Part shown: one piece after another, positions 20,022 through 28,627 of the stretch | How positions within the stretch are numbered: position 1 is the first letter of the stretch | Layout: every line of letters starts with the position of its first letter | Origin: Rebecca billardiae RCC1528 | Lineage: Eukaryota; Haptophyta | Assembly (NCBI GenBank): GCA_965240325.2 | Contig: OZ251249.1 | Location: forward strand, 1,025,460 to 1,089,459 | DNA length: 64,000 nucleotides | Direction: 5' to 3' | The notes under the pieces: generated by a model | Seen by the model: the letters and a program-made list of their open reading frames with translations, nothing else | The model's database searches: none | Told to the model about the DNA's origin: nothing | Made by a program: the position numbers and the translations under genes

Positions 20022-21399
20022 ACCCAACCAAGGAGTCTTTAAAACCCCACTGGGGAGGAAGGCAAGTGGACCCATGTTCTTGTACGCCGCGGTTCCAGAG
20101 TCCGCGGTGCTTTGGAAGCCTGGTCACAGCAGTGGCTTTTATTTGTCCGGAGATCGTTCAGAATAGGCGTTTCGGCTAGAAAATCACCACTGAAGCCTGC
20201 GAAATCACCGGACTTCAGAACCGCGGCGTACACGGATATCCCAACTGCAACAGATAGGATCTGATCCTATGGCATAGGATGAGTTCACCAGAGCGCCAGC
20301 GGCTCAGTTTTGCGCATACGATCATCGGTGTTGCTATATCGTACACACAACTCCACCGGCTGTCGACACACACCATCTCCGCCTGCCGCCACTGCCACGG
20401 CGGTCGCGCGCGCGCGCGCGCGACCGCGCGCGCGCGCGCGATCCTATGCCATAGGATCCGCGCCAGGGACGGCTACATAGGATCGGCATGACAGCGTCAG
20501 TTGCTCGCCCCTGGCAGCCGAGCGGCGACCCTGGGCACGGACGGCGCCGGCGGGTGCTCGCACCGGATGCCCGCGCTGCCGCCCGCACCGCCGCCCACGC
20601 CGCCAGGCGCGTTGCTGCCCGTGGCACACCGATTCTGGGGCGGGGCGAAGAGAGGGCAACCGCCATCGTGCGTGCGGCCACGGACCTCCCACGATGGTGG
20701 CGGCCGTCCTTGTGGACCACGAGCCCACGAATCCAAGAGCGTGCGGGTCGAGCGTCGCGTAAATCGACTGCGGCACACGCATGGCGTGTCCACAGGTGCG
20801 ATACCATCCACGCACGCGGCATGGCAAGATGTTCCGGCGGCTACTTCCGAGGCTTGCTCTACATGCGCGCCGATGCTCGATCGCAACCACCTGACGACGC
20901 GACCGACCCGCAGCGGCTTGCGCGCGCAGCCCCGCGGCGTGACGTACAATGCCGGCGAGGACCAAAACGCATTGTGGATGAACCTCGTACGGCTCCGGTC
21001 GAACACAGTGAACCACGATGTGTGAGCATCAAGCTGGGTGTCATCTACAAGTGCCACATGTCGGTCGGCGTTGCCGCCGTGGAGTCGCAAGGCGGCAGCG
21101 ACCGCGACGGCTTCACGCGCTCCATCCGTGGAGCCCAAAACATGCGGTGGTGGTCGAAAATCACAACAAGCTCGCTCTGGCGGATGGTGGCGACACTGCT
21201 ACCGACCCCTAGGTGCAGTCGTACCATTCAGCAACATGAGAAAATGTCGTCTGCTGAGTCGTCCCTGGGGCCATCCTATGCCATAGGATTGAATCCTATG
21301 GCAGATAGGATCGCAGTGGGATATCCGTACAGAACATGGGACCGAGCTCGCACTGGGGGCTTCCTCCCCAGTGGGTTTTTAAAGACTCCTTGACCCAAC
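20022..21399. mobile_element. 1.36-kb TIR transposon with 7-bp target duplication
   Basis: The element (20029-21392) starts CAAGGAGTCTTTAAAA and ends with the complement. The similarity continues through CCCACTGGGGAGGAAG, giving a ~32-bp terminal repeat. ACCCAAC flanks both ends (20022-20028, 21393-21399). The subterminal arms are also related: GGATATCCCA followed by AGATAGGATC-type and palindromic ATCCTATGGCATAGGAT blocks near both ends (20264-20280, 21273-21289), with a further copy at 20441-20457. No frame inside resembles a known transposase, so it is probably non-autonomous or decayed. A 7-bp duplication is compatible with P-type elements, but that assignment is unproven. Confidence 0.75.
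20082..20231. mobile_element. nested MITE within the left arm
   Basis: A 142-bp insertion (20086-20227) with ends GCCGCGGTTC and GAACCGCGGC, and imperfect similarity to ~19 bp, is flanked by GTAC at 20082-20085 and 20228-20231. The right arm of the host element has the uninterrupted sequence (CCCATGTTCTGTACGGATAT), so the insertion is identified by comparing the two arms. Confidence 0.65.
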
Positions 21400-22207
21400 G
21401 GCCCGCCCCCGTAATCTCGGGCGCGGGAAGCCCCGGGAACACCCGAAACGCCACAGCAGAGCGCCGAACCGAGTTGGTGCCCACGCCCTTTGTGGCGAGC
21501 CCCAGCGCGCGGCACTCAACGCGCAGCCACGCCAGGCCACGCCGAATACGTGACGGCGCGCCCAGCGTCGTCGACAAACAGCGGCGCCGCGGAGGCGGTG
21601 GGAGGCCGATGCGCGAGGTAAGCCGCCACCGCACGAACCGGGCAGAGCGGCGAGTCCGAGATGGAGGGGAGCAGCAGCTCCCAAGCCTCTTCACCAGGGT
21701 GGTGCTTCCAATTTCGCACGAGGATGTACAGGCCGCGCGGCGAGGAGGAGACGTCGCAGCCGCGCAAAAGCTTCCACGGCGCCCAGCGAGACGCCGAACC
21801 GGACACCACCGTCTCCGATCGCACCACCGTGAAAAGCTGTACCAGCAGCATCGCGAAGAAGTGCGTTGTCTCAGAGCGAGTGCGGGCCGCCGCCGCGAGC
21901 ACCGCCGGCGACAGCGCGACCGGACGGGCACGCTCCCGCCCGCCCGTTTGGCGAGTAGCCCGGTGCCACGAGGTGGCTGCGGGCCCCGACATCCGCAATC
22001 CGGGCGGCCAGGTCCGACCGGCGAGCTGAGCCGCCACCAGTGCACAGCGGAGACGTACTGCTCGATGGAGCCCGCGGCGTAACCCGCTTCACACCGAGAT
22101 GCAACGCGAACCGCTATCAGATCACCAGTCCTGAGATCACATCCTGAGATCAGATCACAATGATCTGATCTCACCACCCGTTCCAGAAAGGCGATTCGTT
22201 CGGACAT
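21393..22207 (-). pseudogene. broken tyrosine recombinase
   Basis: Read from an ATG at 22207, the fragments in order are SERIAFLERV; a core-binding-like helix AAGSIEQYVSAVHWW; a catalytic-domain stretch with a candidate first Arg (FTVVRSETV), a candidate Lys (LVRNWKHHPG) and SPLCPVRAVAAYLA; and a C-terminal NSVRRSAVAF and ITGAGRW. These are spread over different frames, with shifts near 22000 and 21540 and an intervening GATC-rich hairpin at 22146-22172. The expected HxxR motif reads N-S-V-R. The 20029-21392 transposon is inserted just after GRW, before the expected catalytic Tyr. It belongs to the phage-integrase-like superfamily; whether it came from a Crypton, DIRS-like or other element is unknown. 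Confidence 0.6.
22146..22172. repeat. GATC-rich hairpin inside the recombinase relic
   Basis: GAGATCAGATC / ACAAT / GATCTGATCTC forms an 11-bp stem with a 5-nt loop. Neighbouring GATCAC/GATCTG units extend the simple repeat to 22118. It interrupts the reading frame between the N-terminal and core-binding parts of the recombinase. Confidence 0.5.
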
Positions 22208-22256
22208 GGTCCGGGAGCTGATACGGTCGTGACACGACCGTATCAGCGCCCGGACC
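22208..22256. repeat. hairpin 1 at palindrome edge
   Basis: Arms of 23 nt (22208-22230 and 22234-22256, one mismatch) around a 3-nt loop. The outer stem is GGTCCGGG, the middle CTGATAC, and the core GGTCGT/ACGACC. It directly abuts the recombinase ATG at 22207. Confidence 0.7.
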
Positions 22257-22364
22257 ACAGTGGGAGCACGCGGGGGGCCGCGGCAGTTGAGAAGGGGCGG
22301 GGGCGGGCGGGCGACGTCGACGTCGCGGCGATCCACGCGCTCTGCTGTCGAGGAGTTGCTGTTT

Positions 22365-22712
22365 GCGCCGCGCGCCGCGCTGGCGGGGCGGCCGGGACCC
22401 ACGCGCGCCTTCGAACCCCCGGCGCCCGCGTGCTCATCGGCTTCCTCCGCCTGCGAGTAGCCCACGACCGCGCCCGCCGCGCTCTTTGAGTGGGTTGACC
22501 GCGCCCGAGCCTGCTCGCCGCCGAGCGCAGGGATGAGTTGAGCACGGCGCGAGGCGGCGATCGCGATCGGGCGATCGCATGAGCCCATTTGGGCCCCATC
22601 TGCCACGGCGCGACCGCTTCAGAATGCGTATGTGACCCCACTTGTCATGGATGTCGGGTAGCGGGCGAGCACTGTTGGCCAGCGTGTCCGCGCGCGCCGC
22701 GCCTGTGCAGGG
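22365..22712. repeat. inverted repeat flanking left spacer, left copy
   Basis: This ~348-bp block is repeated in inverse orientation at about 23000-23347. Both include the sequence around CGCCGCGCGCCGCGCTGG, GTTGACCGCGCCCGAGCCTG and CGCTTCAG. They flank a ~290-bp unique spacer. Confidence 0.65.
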
Positions 22713-22999
22713 CCAGACGGGTCGGAAACACATCACAGTTGGCATCAGGACATGCTGATTACCGTGTATTGCCCAGCGTGGGCCAGCAAGGGCATGACCT
22801 TCACTGCTCTGCCAGCTCGCAACGTGCGTCAATGCTGACGGCAACTCTGGTCGCCAGAAGAACTTGCTTGAGTTCTCGTCGCGAACACGGCAGGCGTCGC
22901 ATAACTACAGATGCGGACCAATCGTGCCAGCCAGTTTGCGTAGTGCAGACATCACGAGACGCCACGGAGCGGCATCCGACCCGTATAGCCTTGCGCGAG
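22713..22999. other. spacer segment between inverted repeats, left
   Basis: Unique segment between the ~350-bp inverted repeats. A diverged copy lies at about 25103-25391 in the same plus-strand orientation, although the surrounding arms are in opposite orientation. No coding function is recognised; short frames on both strands are conserved between the two copies. Confidence 0.55.
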
Positions 23000-23347
23000 C
23001 GCGCGCGCGCGCGCGGACATGCTGGCCGACAGTGCTCACCTGCTACCCGACATGAGACAACCATGACATGTGGGGTCACATACGCATGCTGAAGCGGTCG
23101 CGCCGTGGCAGATGGGGCCCAAATGGGCTCATGCGATCGCCCGACCGCCATCGCCGCCTCGCGCCGTGCTCAACTCATCCCTGCGCTCGGCGGCGAGCAG
23201 GCTCGGGCGCGGTCAACCCACTCAAAGAGCGCGGCGGGCGCGGTCGTGGGCTACTCGCAGGCGGAGGAAGCCGATGAGCACGCGGGCGCCGGGGGTTCGA
23301 AGGCGCGCATGGGTCCCGGCCGCCCCGCCAGCGCGGCGCGCGGCGCC
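23000..23347. repeat. inverted repeat flanking left spacer, right copy
   Basis: Complement of 22365-22712. It continues into the inner module (to about 23460), whose frame includes SGRTSATRHLIAILPPR; this is not present in the outer modules. Confidence 0.6.
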
Positions 23348-23981
23348 CAAGTCACGTATATCTCGGGCCGCACGTCGGCCACGCGCCACTTGATCGCCAT
23401 CCTGCCGCCACGAGCCGGGTGCGGGGCGCCTGGAGGCGGAACAACACCCCGTGGACGGGTGGCATGGTGTCGTTAAATCATATATAGAATGAGTACGGGT
23501 AAGTAGGTAACCAGGTTGAGAACAATGGAATTGATGAGGATGGTCCTTGAGGACCGAGGCCGCTCGAGCGACTTCGTGTCAGGCGAGGCAGATCGCGCCA
23601 GTGCGAGGCGAGGCAGACGCTCGCCTGCCTCGCCCAGCAGGCGAGGCAGCTAAGCTAGTAAAGCCGCGGCCGAACTTTACGAAAGCCAAATGTCTGCCGG
23701 TGCGCCGCCCGTCTTTTGCGCACGGTGACAAGGGCGCGCGAGGGCGCTTCCTCACGATCCCGAAGAGCGCTGCGCGCGGCGTCGCGTTGGCGGCGGCAGC
23801 GGCGCTGGGGTGTATCTTGCCCATTCTGCGTGGCGGTGCACGCTCATGACGCCTCGGCCGCCGCCACGCCATGCGCGACCGGGCGTGTCGCCTTCTTGAC
23901 GGGCAGTGCACACGCCCTTGCAAGCGCACAGCCGTGAAGAGCCGAGAGCGTCCGTCGCGCGCACGCCGCCCACGCGGGATG

Positions 23982-24186
23982 AGGTTTCAGGACTATTCGT
24001 ATGACACTGAGCGATCGCGCTCTGGCATGTGCGAGCCGTGATGACCATGGGTAGCAACTACGATGACCACTGCTCACCTGCATTTCAGCCGATGACATCC
24101 TCTCGTTCAGCGATCTTGACTGCTCTGAACGCATGGCGAACTCGGCGGAGCGCATGGGGAAGGTGGCTTCGTTGATAACACAAAGC
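23982..24186. other. unique centre of the palindrome
   Basis: A 205-bp single-copy spacer between the two arms. A minus frame reads MLCVINEATFPMRSAEFAMR and onward, but it is too short to call a gene. Confidence 0.55.
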
Positions 24187-24750
24187 ATCCCGCGTGGGCG
24201 GCGTGCGCGCGACGGACGCTCTCGGCTCTTCACGGCTGTGCGCTTGCAAGGGCGTGTGCACTGCCCGTCAAGAAGGCGACACGCCCGGTCGCGCATGGCG
24301 TGGCGGCGGCCGAGGCGTCATGAGCGTGCACCGCCACGCAGAATGGGCAAGATACACCCCAGCGCCGCTGCCGCCGCCAACGCGACGCCGCGCGCAGCGC
24401 TCTTCGGGATCGTGAGGAAGCGCCCTCGCGCGCCCTTGTCACCGTGCGCAAAAGACGGGCGGCGCACCGGCAGACATTTGGCTTTCGTAAAGTTCGGCCG
24501 CGGCTTTACTAGCTTAGCTGCCTCGCCTGCTGGGCGAGGCAGGCGAGCGTCTGCCTCGCCTCGCACTGGCGCGATCTGCCTCGCCTGACACGAAGTCGCT
24601 CGAGCGGCCTCGGACCGAGGAGCCCAAGACATCCACCCGTTCCACGAGGTGTTGTTCCGCCTCCAAGGCGCCCCGCACCCGGCTCGTGGCGGCAGGATGG
24701 CGATCAAGTGGCGCGTGGCCGACGTGCGGCCCGAGAGAAACGTGACTTGG

Positions 24751-25102
24751 GCGCCGCGCGCCGCGCTGGTGGGGTGGCCTGGACCCATGCGCGCCTTCGA
24801 ACCCCCGTCGACCGCGCGCGCATCGGCTTCCTCCGCCTGCGAGTCGCCCGCGACCGCGCCCGCCGCCCGCTTGGAGTGGGTTGACCGCGCCCGAGCCTGC
24901 TCGCCGCCGAGCGCAGGGATGAGTTGAGCGCGGCGCGAGGCGGCGATCGTGGTCGGGCGATCGCATGCGCCCATATGGGCCCCATCTGCCACGGCGCGAC
25001 CGCTTCAGCATGCGTATGTGACGCCACTTGTCATGGTTGTCTCATGTCGCGTAGCAGGTGAGCACTGTCGGCCAGCGTGTCCGCGCGCGCGCGCGCCTGA
25101 GC
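24751..25102. repeat. inverted repeat flanking right spacer, left copy
   Basis: Homologous to the inverted repeats at 22365-22712 and 23000-23347; its partner is 25392-25740. The sequence to its left is the inner module. Confidence 0.65.
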
Positions 25103-25391
25103 AGGGCCAGACGGGTCTGAAACACGTCACAGTTGGCACCAGGGCATGCTGATTGCCGTGTATTGCCCAGCGTGGGTCACCAAGGGCATGCCCTTCACTG
25201 CACTGCCAGCTCGCAACGTGCGTCAATGCTGACGGCAACTCCGGTCGAGAAGAACTTGCTTGAGTTCTCGTCGCGAACACGGCATCAGCAGACGCCACAT
25301 GACTACGGATGCGGACCACTCGTGCCACCCAGTTTGCGCAGTGCAGACATCACGAGACGCCACAGAGCGGCATCCGACCCGCAGAGCCCTG
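25103..25391. other. spacer segment between inverted repeats, right
   Basis: Diverged copy of 22713-22999 in the same plus-strand orientation, including TGACGGCAACTC and AAGAACTTGCTTGAGTTC. Relative to the palindrome it is therefore flipped. Confidence 0.55.
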
Positions 25392-25740
25392 CGCGCGCGC
25401 GCGCGCGCGGACACGCTGGCCGACAGTGCTCACCTGCTACCCGACATGAGACAGCCATGACAAGTGGGGTCACATACGCATGCTGAAGCGGTCGCGCCGT
25501 GGCAGATGGGGCCCATATGGGCGCATGCGATCGCCCGACCACGATCGCCGCCTCGCGCCGCGCTCAACTCATCCCTGCGCTCGGCGGCGAGCAGGCTCGG
25601 GCGCGGTCAACCCACTCCAAGCGGGCGGCGGGCGCGGTCGCGGGCGACTCGCAGGCGGAGGAAGCCGATGCGCGCGCGGTCGCCGGGGGTTCGAAGGCGC
25701 GCATGGGTCCAGGCCACACCGCCAGCGCGGCGCGCGGCGC
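25392..25740. repeat. inverted repeat flanking right spacer, right copy
   Basis: Complement of 24751-25102. It continues outward into the outer module and hairpin 2. Confidence 0.65.
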
Positions 25741-25845
25741 AAACAGCAACTCCTCGACAGCAGAGCGCGTAGACCGCCTCGACGTCGACGTCGCCCGCCC
25801 GCCCCCGCCCCTCTCAACGGCCGCGGCCCCGCGTGCGCTCACTGT

Positions 25846-25893
25846 GGTCCGGGAGGGGTTTAGGTCGTCCACGACCTAAACCCCTCCCGGACC
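25846..25893. repeat. hairpin 2 at palindrome edge
   Basis: Perfect 23-bp arms around a CC loop. It shares the outer GGTCCGGGAG stem and the GGTCGT/ACGACC core with hairpin 1, but the intervening stem (GGGTTTA against CTGATAC in hairpin 1) is a different sequence that still pairs perfectly with its own other half. Confidence 0.75.
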
Positions 25894-25983
25894 GTGTCCG
25901 AACTAATCGCCTTTCTGGAACGGGTGGCTTGAACACGCTGCACTCATCTCAGTGGTCAGACAATTCATCAGTATGGGTAGTTC

Positions 25984-26103
25984 CGTCAATCACGCCTTAC
26001 TTTATCATAGATCGCAGGTCCTACCTGCGTCGTTAAATCATATAGAATGAGTAAACTGTACATCTATGTTTCAACGACACTTGATTTTAAGGCGTGATTG
26101 ACG
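25984..26103. mobile_element. 120-bp MITE-like element upstream of kinase
   Basis: Perfect 16-bp inverted ends CGTCAATCACGCCTTA and TAAGGCGTGATTGACG. Inside is a 7-bp hairpin CGCAGGT/ACCTGCG and a copy of the TCGTTAAATCATATAGAATG block also seen at about 23471. It ends 63 bp before the kinase start codon and could contribute promoter sequence. Confidence 0.5.
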
Positions 26104-26166
26104 CCACGACAGTACCCGCGTGGCCGTGTCGCCTTCCTTATGTCGGGCTCCCGCAACCACTCCACC

Positions 26167-28627
26167 ATGGCCCGCGCCGCGCCCGTCGTGCCGGGCGAAG
26201 AGCCTTCCGCCCACAGCGGCAGCCCTTCGCACACCGTGCAGCAAGCTTACTCGCCGGTGGTGGACGCCGCCGCTGCCAAGCTGTCGTGGTTCGGCCGCTT
26301 TGCGTCGGCCGAGCTCGAGACCGAGTTTGTGAGCGACCGCCGGCGCGATCTGGCGCGCTCGTACTTCTACGTGGTGCTCGTCGTCTTCGTCCTCTCGACC
26401 GCCCGGCTGGTCCTTGCGCTCATGAGGCCGGCCGCGTCGCCGTCCGCGCTGAGCGAGGGGCTCACGCACGGGCTGTACGCGTTCAACTTGCCGCCGCTCG
26501 TGCTCTACTTGCACGTTTGGCGCTGGCCGGAAGGCGTGGGCGCTCGCGTGCCGACCTGGGCGCTCGACGCCAGCTTCGTCGTGTGGGTCCTGTCGAAGTC
26601 CATCATCCTCGTCGTCGACCCCGTGCGGCTCGCGCTGCTCGATCCGCTCACAACCGGCCGCCCCAACCCGCCCGAGGTCGTCGAGGCGACGCTGCAGCTC
26701 TCGGGCTGGCTCTTGTACGTGCGCGTGCTCGCCCTGCTCATGACTGCCGGGCTCTTCACGCGCATGCAGCTGCCCACCTTTGCGATCACGTGCGTCACGT
26801 CGGGCCTGCTCACGATCGCGGCCGAGCTCCTTTCGCCTTCGCAGCTTGGCCGCGTGCTCCTCACGCAGGCCCCGCTCACGATCTTCTGCCTGGCGGCCGT
26901 CGTGCGCTCGACGATGCACCGCGTGCGCACCGAGCGCGCGATGTGGTCGTACCGCCGCGAGGTGGTGCGCGCCGCGCGCATGTGGGACGGGGTCAAGCTC
27001 GTCGAGCTCGAGGCGCGCGAGCGCGCGTCGCGGCTCGAGGCGGCCAAGACGGCGCGCGCGCGGCTGATCCGCGTCGTGATGCACGACCTGCGCTCGCCGC
27101 TGCTCTCCGTGCGCAACATGGTGGACACGCTCGCCGAGCTGGCGCCCGCGACGCCGCTCGCCGACGCGGGCGTGGCGCGCTCGCTCTCCGCCCTCGTCAC
27201 GTGCACATCGATGATGGAGGGCATCGTCTCGGACATGCTCGACTTTGAGCGCATCGACTCGGGCCGGCTGCAGCTCGCCGTGCGGCCGTTCGAGCTCGAG
27301 CGGATGCTGTCCGATGCGGAGGTGGCGTTCGCCACGCTCGCCGAGCGCAAGGGCCTGCGCGTCCACTTCGAGCCGCTCCCGCCCGAGCTCGCAGGCGCGC
27401 GGTACTGGGGCGACTCGCGCCGCCTCCTCCAGTGCCTCGGCAACGGGCTGTCCAACGCGGTCAAGTTCACCGAGAAGGGCGGCACGATCACGCTCAGCGC
27501 GAGCGAGGGTGCGCCGGTCGAGCCAGTGGGGTCCCCTGAGCTTGCCGGCGCCGAGGCCGGCGACGACGATGCGAGCGGCGGCACGCCCGTGCCCGCGCCC
27601 GCGGAGGCCGAGCGCACCCTCCGCATCCGCATCGTCGACTCGGGCGTGGGCCTCGCGCTCGACGAGCTGGACGTGCTCCACAAGGGCGAGGCGTTCGCGC
27701 AGGTGGGCAAAGGGCAGCTGCAGGGCAACGGCGGGACCGGGCTGGGGCTCACCATCGTGCGGCACATCCTGCGCCTCCACTCGGGCTCGCACCTCGCGCT
27801 CGCCTCCTCCGGGCCCGGGCAAGGCACGACGTTCGAGCTCGTGCTCCGGCTGCGACGCGCCGGCGGCGCGGCGGCCGACGGGCCCGAGCAGACGGCCGGC
27901 TCGATCTCTGCCGCCGGCGAGGCGGGCACGGCGCCGCCCGCGCCGCCGGCGCGCCCGCTCGCGTGCCTGCACGTCGAGGACGACCAGATGCTGCAGCTCA
28001 CGCTCGGCGCGCGCCTCTTCGCCGACCCGCAGCGCGCGATCGCCGTCGTCGCGTCGGACGGCCGCGAGGCGCTCGAGCTCGTCAACGCGCGCGCCGTCGC
28101 GGGCGAGCCGGCGTTCGACCTCGTGCTGATGGACAACCAGGTGCGCCCAGAGCGAAGCCGCAGGCGCGCCCCGAGGCCGTAGGGAGGCGTGGCCCGCGGC
28201 GCGATCGCGCGCGCCCCCAGCGCGTGCGGCGTCTCGCTGACGCGCCCACGCGCCCGCGCACCCGCACCCCGGCGCAGATGCCGCGGCTGGGCGGCACCGG
28301 CGCGACGGCGGAGCTGCGCGCGCGCGGCTTCACCGGCGTGATCGTCGGCATGACGGGTGTGCGCCCCGAAGCGCCCGGGTCCTCTGCCCGCGCACCCGCC
28401 GCGCCCGAGTGGCGCGCGTGCCCCACGCCTCCCTCCAGCTCACGCGTCTGCCGCGCGCCCTTGCGCTCGGCGGTGCGCCCTCAGGCGACCCGGCCGGCAG
28501 CCCCGACCGCGTCGAGTTTGAGGCGGCGGGCCTGAACCTCTGTGTGGACAAGACGCCCGAGGGGCTCGACGTGGTCCTTGCCGAGATGGCGCGCCTGCTC
28601 AGCGAGCCAGCGCTGACACCGCTTTGA
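26167..28627 (+). CDS. hybrid sensor histidine kinase, three exons
   Basis: Exons 26167-28140, 28278-28356 and 28485-28627 give 731 residues. Introns of 137 and 128 bp join the receiver as MDNQ|MPRLGG and VGMTG|DPAGS, both with GT-AG ends. The start has a strong CCACCATGG context; an in-frame ATG at 26140 is the alternative. Order: about six hydrophobic segments (residues ~50-260); H-box VMHDLRSPLL with the likely phospho-His at 306; N-box GNGLSNAVKF; G-boxes DSGVG and GTGLGL; then a receiver domain from about 600 with acidic pocket VEDD, phospho-acceptor Asp656 and a conserved Lys in CVDKTP. It likely autophosphorylates on His and passes phosphate to its own Asp. No sensory domain beyond the membrane region is recognised, so the stimulus is unknown. 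Output partners are not in this window. Confidence 0.85.

Larger units (their letters stand above)
22177..23981. repeat. left arm of ~3.7-kb palindrome
   Basis: Inverted relative to 24187-25915. Starting near ACCACCCGTTCCAGAAAGGC, the arm holds a hairpin (22208-22256), an outer module, a segment bounded by ~350-bp inverted repeats, an inner module, and then a central block (about 23562-23981) whose inverse at 24187-24610 appears identical over ~420 bp. The outer parts of the arm are more diverged. The frames in this arm are conserved in the other copies but match no family I recognise. Confidence 0.7.
24187..25915. repeat. right arm of ~3.7-kb palindrome
   Basis: Inverse of 22177-23981. It ends with hairpin 2 (25846-25893) and then SELIAFLERV-like codons, the same recombinase N-terminus as on the left, after which similarity stops. 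It lacks the roughly 85-bp segment (including a TCGTTAAATCATATATAGAA block) found at about 23467-23552 in the left arm. Confidence 0.7.

Noticed and set aside
20444-21393. Possible transposase inside the TIR element
   Set aside because: Several frames on both strands are open but none shows a DDE/D triad, a zinc finger or consistent composition.
22589-23151. Genes within the palindrome spacers
   Set aside because: Short frames exist on both strands and are partly conserved between the two copies, but the conservation does not favour one strand and no family is recognisable.
22370-25740. tRNA-like TTCGAA motifs in the modules
   Set aside because: The TTCGAACCCCC segments lack a matching acceptor stem and D/anticodon arms, and they recur only because the module is repeated.
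26071-27972. Minus-strand frame of 633 codons opposite the kinase
   Set aside because: Antisense shadow with biased composition; the plus strand carries every kinase motif.
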